Positions 6,502 to 14,563 of a DNA stretch of 20,811 nt are shown here, piece by piece. The notes under the pieces were generated by a model. The model was not told where the DNA came from, ran no database searches, and worked only from the letters and a program-made list of their open reading frames with translations. The position numbers and the translations under genes were made by a program. Positions within the stretch are counted from its first letter, which is position 1, and every line of letters starts with the position of its first letter. The stretch is from positions 1 through 20,811 of the forward strand of contig JALWTZ010000233.1 of NCBI GenBank assembly GCA_026993285.1, in the 5' to 3' direction. This DNA comes from Lysobacterales bacterium (GTDB taxonomy: Bacteria > Pseudomonadota > Gammaproteobacteria > Xanthomonadales > S139-57).

Positions 6502-6511
6502 GTGCTAAAAT
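6502..6511 (+). promoter_or_regulatory. gyrA: Extended -10 promoter of gyrA
   Basis: TGCTAAAAT (TG at 6503-6504, hexamer TAAAAT 6506-6511) is a good extended -10 element about 60 bases upstream of the gyrA start. No good -35 box is present at 17 bases (GC-rich). Confidence 0.5.
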
Positions 6512-6530
6512 CACCCGTTTTGAACAGCCT

Positions 6531-6551
6531 GACCCGGGCGTGCACCGGGTC
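6531..6551 (+). other. Hairpin in the gyrA 5' leader
   Basis: GACCCGG (6531-6537) and CCGGGTC (6545-6551) form a perfect 7-bp GC-rich stem with a 7-base loop, ending 20 bases before the gyrA ATG. It lacks a T run, so it is more likely an mRNA leader structure than a terminator. Confidence 0.6.
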
Positions 6552-6571
6552 ATGAAAAGGTAAAGGGTTTC

Positions 6572-9154
6572 ATGACAGACACCTCCAAGCAAATCATCCG
6601 CGTCAACCTGGAAGATGAAATGCGTCAGTCCTATCTGGACTACGCCATGAGTGTGATTGTGGGCCGCGCCCTGCCGGATGTGCGTGACGGGCTCAAGCCG
6701 GTACACCGTCGCGTGCTCTATGCCATGCGCGTGCTGGGCAATGACTGGAACAAGCCCTACAAGAAGTCCGCCCGCGTGGTTGGTGATGTCATCGGTAAGT
6801 ATCATCCGCACGGGGATACGGCTGTCTATGACACCATCGTGCGCATGGCCCAGCCCTTTTCCCTGCGCTACATGCTGGTGGATGGCCAGGGCAACTTCGG
6901 TTCGGTGGATGGCGACCCGGCGGCGGCCATGCGTTATACCGAGGTGCGCATGTCGCGCATCGCCCACGAGATGCTGGCCGACATCGACAAGGAAACGGTG
7001 GATTTCGTCCCCAACTACGACGAATCCGAGTCGGAACCCAGCGTGCTACCCACGCGCATACCCAACCTGCTCATCAATGGTTCTTCCGGGATCGCGGTGG
7101 GCATGGCCACCAATATTCCGCCGCACAATCTCAGTGAAGTGATTCGCGCCTGCCTGGCCCTGATCGACGACCCCGGCCTGGATGTGGAGGGGTTGATGGA
7201 ATACCTGCCGGGGCCGGATTTCCCCACCGCCGGCATCATCAACGGTACGGCGGGCGTGCGCCAGGCCTATCGCACCGGCCGTGGCCGGGTGCATATCCGT
7301 GCCCGGGCGCTGATCGAACGGGATGAAAACAGTGGCCGTGAAGCCATTGTGGTCACCGAGCTGCCCTATCAGGTCAACAAGGCCCGGTTGCTGGAGAAAA
7401 TCGCCCAGCTGGTCAAGGAGAAAAAACTCGAAGGCATCAGCGCCATGCGGGACGAGTCCGACAAGGACGGCATGCGCATGGTCATCGAGATCAAGCGTGG
7501 CGAAGTGCCGGAGGTGGTGTTGAACAACCTCTACCAGCATACGCAGATGCAGGTGGTCTTCGGCATCAACATGGTGGCGCTGGAGAACAACCAGCCCAAA
7601 CTGATGAACCTCAAGCAGATGCTGGAGGCCTTCCTGCGCCACCGGCGCGAAGTGGTCACCCGCCGCACCATCTTCGAATTGCGCAAGGCCCGTGACCGCG
7701 CCCATCTGCTGGAAGGCCTGACCGTGGCCCTGGCCAATATCGATGAAGTCATTGCCCTGATCAAGGCATCACCCACACCGGCGGAGGCCCGCGCGGCCTT
7801 GACAAGCCGGTTATGGGAACCGGGCATGGTCAAGGCCTTGCTGGCCCGTGCAGGCAGTGATGCTTCCCGCCCGGAGGGTTTGTCCGACGCAGTGGGCTTG
7901 CAGGAAGGCGGTTACCAGCTCAGTGACAAGCAGGCCCAGGCCATTCTGGAGATGCGCCTGCACCGCCTCACCGGGCTGGAGCAGGACAAGCTGACCGCCG
8001 AATACGAGGAAATTCTCGGAGAAATCGAGAAGCTGCTGAAGATTCTCTCCGACCCGGATGAGCTGTTGCGCGTTATTCGCGAAGAGTTGCTGGCCATCGA
8101 CGAAAAATATGGCGATGCCCGCCGCACCGAGCTGCGTGAACAGTTCGAAGGGCTGGACCTGGAAGACCTGATCACCGAAGAGGACATGGTGGTGACCCTG
8201 TCCCACGCCGGATACGCCAAGGCCCAGCCACTGGCGGATTATCAGGCCCAGCGCCGGGGCGGCATGGGCCGTTCGGCCACCAGCATGAAGGAAGAGGATT
8301 TTGTCGATCATCTGTGGGTGGCCAATACCCACGACACCTTGCTGTGCTTCTCCAGCCGGGGCAAGGTGTACTGGCTGAAGGTCTATCAGCTGCCCCAGGC
8401 CAGCCGGCAGGCGCGCGGCAAGCCCATCGTCAACCTGCTGCCGCTGGAAAAGGGTGAACGTATCTATACGGTGCTGCCGGTGCGCGAATTCGACCCGGAC
8501 CAGTACCTGTTTTTCGCCACCGCCCGCGGCGTGGTGAAAAAGACGCCGCTGGTGGACTACTCCCGCCCGCGCGCCAACGGCATCATCGCCCTGGATCTGC
8601 CCGAGGAGGACACGCTCATCGATGTGGCGCGCACCGACGGCCAGCGGGACATTCTCCTGTTTGCCTCCGACGGCAAAACCATTCGCTTCAACGAGCGTGA
8701 TGTGCGCAGCATGGGCCGTACAGCCCGGGGTGTGCGCGGCATACGCCTGGCGGAAGGGGAAAAGGTGGTTTCCATGGTGGTGGCCGGTGAAGAGGGCGAC
8801 ATTCTCACCGCCACGGAAAACGGTTACGGCAAGCGTACCCGTCTGGAAGAGTTCTCCGCCCAGCGCCGGGGCGGCATGGGCGTGATCGGCATCCAGACTT
8901 CCGCCCGCAACGGCAAGCTGGTGGGCGCGGTGCAGGCCACCGACGCGGATGAGCTGATGCTGATTTCCGATGGCGGCACGCTGGTGCGCACCCGGGTCAG
9001 TGAAGTCTCCGTGCTGGGGCGCAATACCCAGGGCGTGCGCCTGATCCGCCTGAAGGATGGGGAAAAACTGGTGGGGCTGGCGCGGATCGAGAATCTGGAA
9101 GACGAAGTGGAAGCGGCGGAATCCGCGCCCGAAGGGCAGGGTGACGAGGCGTGA
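6572..9154 (+). CDS. gyrA: DNA gyrase subunit A
   Basis: GyrA is the breakage-reunion subunit of the A2B2 gyrase that introduces negative supercoils. The 860-residue protein has the catalytic tyrosine Y122 (AMRYTEVR). The quinolone-determining segment HPHGDTAVYD carries Thr at 83 and Asp at 87; T83 is also the natural residue in Pseudomonas, so it is not by itself a resistance mutation. The C-terminal pinwheel domain starts near residue 535. It contains the GyrA box QRRGGMG at 560-566 and an identical second copy at 764-770. The tail is acidic (EAAESAPEGQGDEA). AAAGGG lies just before the ATG. The stop overlaps the serC GTG by 4 bases, so gyrA heads a coupled amino-acid and nucleotide operon. 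Confidence 0.98.
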   Translation: MTDTSKQIIRVNLEDEMRQSYLDYAMSVIVGRALPDVRDGLKPVHRRVLYAMRVLGNDWNKPYKKSARVVGDVIGKYHPHGDTAVYDTIVRMAQPFSLRYMLVDGQGNFGSVDGDPAAAMRYTEVRMSRIAHEMLADIDKETVDFVPNYDESESEPSVLPTRIPNLLINGSSGIAVGMATNIPPHNLSEVIRACLALIDDPGLDVEGLMEYLPGPDFPTAGIINGTAGVRQAYRTGRGRVHIRARALIERDENSGREAIVVTELPYQVNKARLLEKIAQLVKEKKLEGISAMRDESDKDGMRMVIEIKRGEVPEVVLNNLYQHTQMQVVFGINMVALENNQPKLMNLKQMLEAFLRHRREVVTRRTIFELRKARDRAHLLEGLTVALANIDEVIALIKASPTPAEARAALTSRLWEPGMVKALLARAGSDASRPEGLSDAVGLQEGGYQLSDKQAQAILEMRLHRLTGLEQDKLTAEYEEILGEIEKLLKILSDPDELLRVIREELLAIDEKYGDARRTELREQFEGLDLEDLITEEDMVVTLSHAGYAKAQPLADYQAQRRGGMGRSATSMKEEDFVDHLWVANTHDTLLCFSSRGKVYWLKVYQLPQASRQARGKPIVNLLPLEKGERIYTVLPVREFDPDQYLFFATARGVVKKTPLVDYSRPRANGIIALDLPEEDTLIDVARTDGQRDILLFASDGKTIRFNERDVRSMGRTARGVRGIRLAEGEKVVSMVVAGEEGDILTATENGYGKRTRLEEFSAQRRGGMGVIGIQTSARNGKLVGAVQATDADELMLISDGGTLVRTRVSEVSVLGRNTQGVRLIRLKDGEKLVGLARIENLEDEVEAAESAPEGQGDEA

Positions 9155-10239
9155 GCCGCGCCTGCAATTTCTCCGCCGGCCCGGCGGCGCTGCCGGAAGC
9201 GGTTTTGCTGAAGGCCCAGGCCGAGTTTCTCGAATGGCGGGATGCCCGCGCCTCGGTGATGGAAATCTCCCACCGGGGCAAGGCTTTCATGGCCCTGGCC
9301 GAAGAAATCGAGCAACGCCTGCGCCGTGTGGCAGCCATCCCCGATGATTTTGCCGTGCTGTTCATGGCCGGTGGTGCCACCGCCCAGTTCGCCCTGGCGC
9401 CAATGAACCTGTTGCGGGGCAAGCAACGGGCCGCCTTCGTGCTCACCGGCAACTGGGGGCAGAAGGCCTACAACGAATCCGCCCGCTTCGCGCCCACCGA
9501 CCTGTGGGCCAGCAGCGAGGCCAGCGGTTTCGACCGCATCCCTGAACTGGACCCAGGCCGCCTGCACCCGGATACCGCCTATGTGCACATCACCAGCAAT
9601 GAAACCATCGCCGGTGTGCAATTCCATGACTGGCCGGACACCGGCGGCATTCCGCTGGTGGTGGATATGTCTTCCGACATCCTTTCCCGGCCCATGGACT
9701 GGTCCCGCGTCGGCCTGGCCTATGCCGGCGCGCAGAAGAATATCGGCCCCTCCGGCCTGACCCTGGTGGTGATCCGCAGGGACTGGCTGCAACGCTGCGA
9801 GCAGGCCCCGGTGCCACGGGTGTTCAACTACAAGCTGCAGGCCGCAAACGATTCCATGCTCAACACCCCCAACACCTTTGCCTGGTACATGGTGGGGCTG
9901 GTGCTGGAATGGCTGGAGGAAAACGGTGGCCTGACCGCCATGGCAGCCCGCAACCGGGAAAAGGCGGCGCGGTTGTATCAGGCCATCGATGCCTCGGCTT
10001 TCTACCACAACCGGTTGTTGCCCGAGTACCGTTCCTGGATGAATGTCCCCTTCCATCTGGCCGATGAGCGGCTGGACGCGGCCTTTCTGCAGCAGGCTGA
10101 ACAGGCCGGCTTGCTGGCTTTGAAAGGCCATCGCATTTCCGGTGGCATGCGGGCTTCCATCTACAATGCCATGGGCATGGAATGCGTGGAAAAACTGGTG
10201 GCCTTCATGCAGCGCTTTGAACAGGAGGCAGGGCAATGA
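9151..10239 (+). CDS. serC: Phosphoserine aminotransferase
   Basis: SerC is a PLP enzyme converting 3-phosphohydroxypyruvate to phosphoserine in serine synthesis, and it also serves pyridoxine synthesis. The 362-residue protein has the same length as the E. coli enzyme. Landmarks are the N-terminal NFSAGPAALP, MAGGATAQF (phosphate and PLP contacts), VVDMSSDILSRP, and the Schiff-base lysine K196 in AGAQKNIGPSG. The end GGMRASIYNAMG holds the substrate-binding arginine. It starts with GTG inside the gyrA stop (GTGA overlap); the alternative downstream starts would remove the conserved SAGPAALP region. Its own stop overlaps the pheA start (ATGA). Together with pheA and hisC it forms an amino-acid block translated by coupling. 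Confidence 0.97.
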   Translation: MSRACNFSAGPAALPEAVLLKAQAEFLEWRDARASVMEISHRGKAFMALAEEIEQRLRRVAAIPDDFAVLFMAGGATAQFALAPMNLLRGKQRAAFVLTGNWGQKAYNESARFAPTDLWASSEASGFDRIPELDPGRLHPDTAYVHITSNETIAGVQFHDWPDTGGIPLVVDMSSDILSRPMDWSRVGLAYAGAQKNIGPSGLTLVVIRRDWLQRCEQAPVPRVFNYKLQAANDSMLNTPNTFAWYMVGLVLEWLEENGGLTAMAARNREKAARLYQAIDASAFYHNRLLPEYRSWMNVPFHLADERLDAAFLQQAEQAGLLALKGHRISGGMRASIYNAMGMECVEKLVAFMQRFEQEAGQ

Positions 10240-11333
10240 GCGATACGGAAAAGCCGGATCTGGCTCAGCTGCGCCAGCAGATCGACCAGATCGACACCCG
10301 TATTGAAGAACTGATTTCCGAGCGGGCCCGTATCGCCCGGCAGGTGGCCGAGGCCAAGGGCGGCAAGCTGGCCACGGTGGATTTCTACCGCCCCGAGCGG
10401 GAAGCGCAGGTGTTGCGCATGGTGGTGGAACGCAACCAGGGCCCGTTGAGCGACGAGGAAATGGTACGCCTGTTCCGCGAGATCATGTCGGCCTGCCTGG
10501 CCCAGCAGGAACCGCTGAAAATCGCCTTTCTCGGGCCGGAAGGCACCTTCACCCAGTCCGCCGTGTTTGCTCATTTTGGCCACTCCGTGCGTGCCCTGCC
10601 GGTGGCCACCATCGAATCGGTGTTTGCCGAGGTGGAAGCCCGGCACGCGGATTTCGGCGTGGTGCCGGTGGAAAATTCCACCGAGGGCGCGGTGAACAGC
10701 ACGCTGGACATGTTCCTGACTTCGCCGCTGCGCATCTGCGGCGAGGTGGAGATGAAGATCAGCCAGAATCTCATCAGCCGGGCCACGGCGCTGGAGGCGA
10801 TCGAGCGGGTCTATTCCCACCAGCAGTCGCTGGGCCAGTGCCGCAACTGGCTGCGGCAGTATCTGCCCAAGGCCGAGCGCATTGCCGTCAGCAGCAATGC
10901 CGAGGCGGCCCGGCGGGTGCGGCACGCGCCGGACGCGGCCGCCATTGGTTCGCTGGCGGCGGCGGAAATCTACGGTCTGCATGTACTGGCGGAAGACATT
11001 GCCGACCAGGCCGACAACACCACCCGCTTTCTGGTCATCGGCAACCAGCGCTTCAGCCCCAGCGGGCGGGACAAGACCTCCCTGCTGCTGGCCGCCAGGG
11101 ATCAGCCCGGCGCGCTGTACCACCTGCTGGACCCGCTGGCCCGCCGTGGCATCACCATGACCCGCATTGAATCCCGCCCCTCCCGCCAGGGCAAGTGGGA
11201 GTATGTGTTCTTCATCGATGTGCTGGGCCATGCGGAAGAAGATCCGCTGAAGGCGGCCCTGGCCGATCTGCAGCCCATAGCGGGCATGGTCAAGGTGCTG
11301 GGTTCCTACCCGGTGCCGGTCAAAACCGACTGA
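10236..11333 (+). CDS. pheA: Bifunctional chorismate mutase / prephenate dehydratase (P-protein)
   Basis: PheA turns chorismate into prephenate and then phenylpyruvate, the committed route to phenylalanine. The 365-residue protein has three parts. The AroQ chorismate mutase helix bundle is at about 8-90 (LRQQIDQIDTRIEELISERA, K41-type lysine in AEAKGG). The prephenate dehydratase domain is at about 92-270, with GPEGTFTQSA, VPVENSTEGAVNSTLD and the catalytic TTRF near 262. The C-terminal ACT domain (about 280-360) has GALYHLLDPL and IESRPSRQGKWEYVFFID, the ESRP motif used for feedback binding of phenylalanine. It overlaps serC by 4 bases. hisC follows after 22 bases, matching the aminotransferase step needed after phenylpyruvate. 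No leader peptide or attenuator precedes it, unlike E. coli pheA. Confidence 0.97.
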   Translation: MSDTEKPDLAQLRQQIDQIDTRIEELISERARIARQVAEAKGGKLATVDFYRPEREAQVLRMVVERNQGPLSDEEMVRLFREIMSACLAQQEPLKIAFLGPEGTFTQSAVFAHFGHSVRALPVATIESVFAEVEARHADFGVVPVENSTEGAVNSTLDMFLTSPLRICGEVEMKISQNLISRATALEAIERVYSHQQSLGQCRNWLRQYLPKAERIAVSSNAEAARRVRHAPDAAAIGSLAAAEIYGLHVLAEDIADQADNTTRFLVIGNQRFSPSGRDKTSLLLAARDQPGALYHLLDPLARRGITMTRIESRPSRQGKWEYVFFIDVLGHAEEDPLKAALADLQPIAGMVKVLGSYPVPVKTD

Positions 11334-11355
11334 ATCCCGAAGCTAGAGGTTCGAT

Positions 11356-12465
11356 ATGCATTCATCCGTTGTGCAGCGCGCGGCAGCCGCCGTGACGGCC
11401 ATTCAGCCCTACCAGCCGGGCAAGCCCATTTCCGAACTGGCCCGTGAGCTGGGCCTGTCCGACATCATCAAGCTGGCTTCCAACGAAAACCCGTTGGGGC
11501 CGTCGCCCAGGGCCATGGCCGCCATGCGGGCCGTGGAGCCGGAACTGGCCCTGTACCCGGATGGCAACGGCTTTGCCCTCAAGCAGGCACTGAGCCGGTA
11601 TCTGGGGGTGGAGATGGCGCAGATCACCCTGGGCAACGGTTCCAACGATGTGCTGGTGTTGCTGGCCGAGGCCTTTCTCACACCGGAGGCGCACGCGGTC
11701 TACAGCCAGTACGCCTTTGCCGTTTATCCGCTGGCGGTACAGGCTACCGGAGCGCAAGCCAGCTGCGTGCCCGCGGCGGCGGATCTGGGGCACGATCTGG
11801 AAGCCATGGCGGCCGCCGTGCGCCCGGGAACCCGTCTGGTATTCGTGGCCAACCCCAACAACCCCACCGGCAACTTCATTGACCGGGCCCGCCTGCGCGC
11901 TTTTGCCGAGGCCATTCCCGAGCATGTGCTCCTGGTGGTGGATGAGGCCTACCAGGAATATCTGCCACCCGAAGAACGCTGGTCGGCACTGGAATGGCTG
12001 GCGGATTTCCCCAATCTGGTGGTGACCCGCACCTTCTCCAAGGCCTATGGCCTGGCGGGCCTGCGGGTGGGCTATGCCGTTTCCCATCCGGAAGTGGCCG
12101 ACCTGCTCAACCGCATTCGTCAGCCCTTCAATGTCAATGCCCTGGCCCTGGCGGCGGCGAAAGCCGCGCTGGAAGACGAGGCTTTCCTGCAGCAGGCCTA
12201 TGCCGTCAACCAGACCGGCATGGGCATCCTGAGAGAAAAGCTGGAAGCCATGGGCCTGGCCTATACGCCTTCAAAAGGCAATTTCCTGCTGGTGGATCTG
12301 GAGCAGGTGGCGATGCCGGTGTATGACGCCCTGTTGCGCAAGGGGGTGATCGTGCGCCCGGTGGGCAACTACGGCCTGCCCAATCACCTCCGGGTGAGTA
12401 TTGGCACGCCGGACGAGATGCAGTATTTCTGTACCGTTTTCGAGCAGGTACTGAACGCATCATGA
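11356..12465 (+). CDS. hisC: Histidinol-phosphate / aromatic aminotransferase
   Basis: This 369-residue fold-type I PLP aminotransferase belongs to the HisC family. Motifs in order are KLASNENPLGPSP, TLGNGSNDVL, FVANPNNPTGN, VVDEAYQEY, and the Schiff-base lysine K229 in RTFSKAYGLAGLRVGY. A late VRPVGNYGLPNHLRVSIG supplies the substrate-carboxylate arginine. There is an AGAGG site before the ATG. The position between pheA and aroA, away from other his genes, is that of hisC2 of Pseudomonas-like genomes. The enzyme may therefore also transaminate aromatic keto acids such as phenylpyruvate; that is inferred from context. Its stop overlaps the aroA ATG by 4 bases. Confidence 0.93.
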   Translation: MHSSVVQRAAAAVTAIQPYQPGKPISELARELGLSDIIKLASNENPLGPSPRAMAAMRAVEPELALYPDGNGFALKQALSRYLGVEMAQITLGNGSNDVLVLLAEAFLTPEAHAVYSQYAFAVYPLAVQATGAQASCVPAAADLGHDLEAMAAAVRPGTRLVFVANPNNPTGNFIDRARLRAFAEAIPEHVLLVVDEAYQEYLPPEERWSALEWLADFPNLVVTRTFSKAYGLAGLRVGYAVSHPEVADLLNRIRQPFNVNALALAAAKAALEDEAFLQQAYAVNQTGMGILREKLEAMGLAYTPSKGNFLLVDLEQVAMPVYDALLRKGVIVRPVGNYGLPNHLRVSIGTPDEMQYFCTVFEQVLNAS

Positions 12466-13766
12466 GTGATTTTCTGGTCCGGCCCGCCCAGGCGCTGAAG
12501 GGGCGCTTGCGGGTGCCGGGGGACAAGTCCATGTCACACCGGGCGGTGATGTTCGCCTCGCTGGCGGAAGGGCAGTCGCGAATTAGCGGTTTTCTGCCCG
12601 GTGAGGACACCGTGGCCACCCTGAACATCTTTCGCCAGCTGGGCGTGCAGGCGGAACAGCAGGGGGACAGCCTGCGGATTCACGGGGTGGGCCTGCACGG
12701 GCTGAAAGGGAGCGGCCAGCCGCTGGATTGTGGCAATTCCGGTACCGGCATGCGCCTTTTGGCCGGCCTGCTGGCCGGGCAGGCCTTTCCTTCCACTTTG
12801 GTGGGGGATGCTTCCCTGATGCAGCGGCCCATGGCCCGTATTGCTCGGCCTCTGCAGCAGATGGGCGCAGCCATCGAGCTGGGAGACGCCGACCGGCCGC
12901 CCATCACCATTCAGCCGGTGGCGGCGCTGGAGGGCATCGAATACACCCTGCCGGTGGCCTCGGCACAGGTGAAATCGGCGGTGCTGCTGGCCGGCCTGTA
13001 CGCCCGCGGGGAGACGGCGGTCATCGAACCCCGACCCACCCGGGATCACACCGAACGCATGTTGCAGGCCTTTGGCTGCCCGGTGCGGGTGGAGGGCAGC
13101 CGTGCCAGTCTTTGTGCCCCGGATGGCTTGCGGGCACAGGATTTCACCGTGCCGGCGGATGTGTCCTCGGCGGCATTCTGGCTGGTGGCCGCCAGCATCA
13201 TTCCCGGTTCCGATCTCTGGCTGGAGGGCGTGGGGGTGAACCCGCGCCGGGATGGCATCATTCACCTGCTGCGGCAGATGGGCGCGGATATCGAAATCCA
13301 CCCCCGGGGCGAGGCCGATGCCGGCGAGCCCGTGGCCGATTTGCATGTGCGTCACGCGCCCCTGCAAGGCATTGAAGTGCCGCAGGCATGGATTGCCAAT
13401 GCCATCGACGAATTCCCGGTCTGGTTCGTGGCCGCGGCCTTTGCCGAGGGGGAAAGTCGCCTTTCCGGCGCGGAGGAGTTGCGGGTGAAGGAATCCGACC
13501 GGCTGGCGGTGATGGCCCGGGGTTTGCAGGCCATGGGCGTCGAGCTGGAAGAGTTCGAGGACGGCATTCGCATCGCAGGCGGCACCAGCCTGCAATCTGC
13601 CACTGTGGACAGCGCCGGTGACCACCGTTGTGCCATGGCCTTTGCCGTGGCCGCCATGGCCGCCAGCGGCGGGCGGGTGTGTGATTGCGACAATGTGAAT
13701 ACCTCCTACCCCGGCTTCGTGCGGCAGGCACAGGCCGTGGGTGCCACCATCGAGGTGCAGGCATGA
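12462..13766 (+). CDS. aroA: 3-phosphoshikimate 1-carboxyvinyltransferase (EPSP synthase)
   Basis: AroA condenses shikimate-3-phosphate with phosphoenolpyruvate, the sixth shikimate step, in the cytoplasm. The 434-residue protein has GDKSMSHRA (20-28), the PEP loop CGNSGTGMR (about 90-98), SAQVKSAVLLAG, TRDHTERM, the catalytic aspartate in IDEFPVWFVAAAFAEG, and KESDRL. The SAQVK and RDHTE pattern and overall match place it with class II EPSP synthases. The loop keeps Gly (GNSGT) where the CP4-type enzyme has Ala. It is a stand-alone protein: in Pseudomonas the same slot holds a TyrA-AroA fusion, and here the TyrA part is absent. ATGA overlaps join it to hisC before and cmk after. Confidence 0.97.
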   Translation: MSDFLVRPAQALKGRLRVPGDKSMSHRAVMFASLAEGQSRISGFLPGEDTVATLNIFRQLGVQAEQQGDSLRIHGVGLHGLKGSGQPLDCGNSGTGMRLLAGLLAGQAFPSTLVGDASLMQRPMARIARPLQQMGAAIELGDADRPPITIQPVAALEGIEYTLPVASAQVKSAVLLAGLYARGETAVIEPRPTRDHTERMLQAFGCPVRVEGSRASLCAPDGLRAQDFTVPADVSSAAFWLVAASIIPGSDLWLEGVGVNPRRDGIIHLLRQMGADIEIHPRGEADAGEPVADLHVRHAPLQGIEVPQAWIANAIDEFPVWFVAAAFAEGESRLSGAEELRVKESDRLAVMARGLQAMGVELEEFEDGIRIAGGTSLQSATVDSAGDHRCAMAFAVAAMAASGGRVCDCDNVNTSYPGFVRQAQAVGATIEVQA

Positions 13767-14452
13767 GCGCGGAAATACCGGTCATCACCATCGATGGCCC
13801 CGGCGGGGCAGGCAAGGGCACGGCCAGCTTTCTGCTGGCGAAGAAGAACGGCTGGCACTTGCTGGATTCCGGCGCCATCTACCGCATCTTCGCCCTGGCC
13901 GCGCTCAAGCAGGGGGTGGATCTGGAAGACACCATCGCCCTGCGCACCCTGGGCGCTGCCATTCAGGTGGAATTTCGCCTGACTGAAAGCGGCGTGGAAA
14001 CCTGGCTCAATGGCGAGCGCGTGGATCAACAGCTGCGCACGGAACAAACCGGCATGGCCGCCTCGAAGGTGGCCGCCATCCCCGTGGTGCGCATGGCGCT
14101 GTTCGAATTGCAGCGCAGCTTCCGCAAACCGCCGGGGCTGGTGGCCGATGGCCGGGACATGGGCACGGTGGTCTTTCCCGAGGCGCCTTGCAAGATCTAT
14201 TTGACCGCCTCGGTGGAAGAGCGGGCGCGCAGGCGTTTTCTGCAATTGAGTCAACAGGGGCAGGATGTTACAATGACCAGCTTGGTGCGGGAGATCAGGG
14301 AGCGAGACGAGCGGGACATGAACCGTTCGGTGGCTCCGCTGAAGCCGGCACCAGAGGCGCTGATACTGGACACCACCGGCCTGAGTATCGAGCAGGTTCT
14401 GCGGAAAATCGCCGAATTTGCCCGTGACAAGGGCCTGAACGTGTCTGACTGA
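13763..14452 (+). CDS. cmk: Cytidylate kinase
   Basis: Cmk phosphorylates CMP and dCMP to the diphosphates, recycling nucleotides. The 229-residue P-loop kinase has GPGGAGKGT at 12-20, the family motif LDSGAIYR, the CMP-binding insert with GMAASKVAAIPVVR, VADGRDMGTVVFP near 131, and the lid arginines in EERARRRFLQ. I chose ATG 13763, which overlaps the aroA stop as ATGA; an earlier in-frame start lies in aroA and adds no family sequence. The 3' third contains an AT-rich patch with rare codons that looks like a promoter for rpsA. The cmk-rpsA order is conserved across gammaproteobacteria. Confidence 0.97.
   Translation: MSAEIPVITIDGPGGAGKGTASFLLAKKNGWHLLDSGAIYRIFALAALKQGVDLEDTIALRTLGAAIQVEFRLTESGVETWLNGERVDQQLRTEQTGMAASKVAAIPVVRMALFELQRSFRKPPGLVADGRDMGTVVFPEAPCKIYLTASVEERARRRFLQLSQQGQDVTMTSLVREIRERDERDMNRSVAPLKPAPEALILDTTGLSIEQVLRKIAEFARDKGLNVSD
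14246..14274 (+). promoter_or_regulatory. Predicted sigma-70 promoter inside cmk, reading toward rpsA
   Basis: A -35 box TTGAGT (14246-14251), a 17-base spacer and a -10 box TACAAT (14269-14274) with an extended TG (14266-14267) lie within the cmk coding region, about 300 bases before rpsA. The underlying codons (TTG AGT CAA ... GTT ACA) are unlike the GC-ending codons around them. Confidence 0.55.
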
Positions 14453-14460
14453 ACGAGTTG

Positions 14461-14563
14461 AAGCCCGTTTCCGGGCTTTGTGACTTGAACGAGCATGATG
14501 GCTCCCTGCCGTCATCATGCAGACGAACCGGCAGGAGAAGGCGCCAACATGGGCGCTTTTTTT
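14461..14563 (+). promoter_or_regulatory. Structured rpsA leader with three hairpins; the third resembles a terminator
   Basis: Between cmk and rpsA there are three successive inverted repeats. They are AAGCCCG / CGGGCTT (14461-14467, 14472-14478), GCATGATG / CATCATGC (14493-14500, 14513-14520), and GCGCC / GGCGC (14541-14545, 14552-14556). The third is followed by seven T. The rpsA start then follows an A/U-rich stretch without a Shine-Dalgarno site. Known E. coli rpsA leaders have three hairpins, no strong ribosome site, and S1 autoregulation. The third hairpin could instead act as a partial terminator or attenuator. Confidence 0.6.

Larger units (their letters stand above)
6253..6571. other. 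Divergent ompW / gyrA regulatory region (no gene seen)
   Basis: This 319-bp gap has no convincing coding frame. It holds two TTGAT-N4-GTCAA motifs, a weak ompW -10 candidate (CAAACT, minus strand 6299-6294), the gyrA extended -10 (6502-6511) and a hairpin in the gyrA leader. The stretch 6340-6460 shows nothing I can name. Confidence 0.8.

Noticed and set aside
6815..6835. GyrA Thr83 as an acquired quinolone-resistance change
   Set aside because: Thr at this position is the natural residue in other gammaproteobacteria such as Pseudomonas, so no resistance can be claimed.
8824..10236. A 470-codon minus-strand open frame across gyrA and serC
   Set aside because: Covers two certain genes on the other strand and has no recognisable domain.
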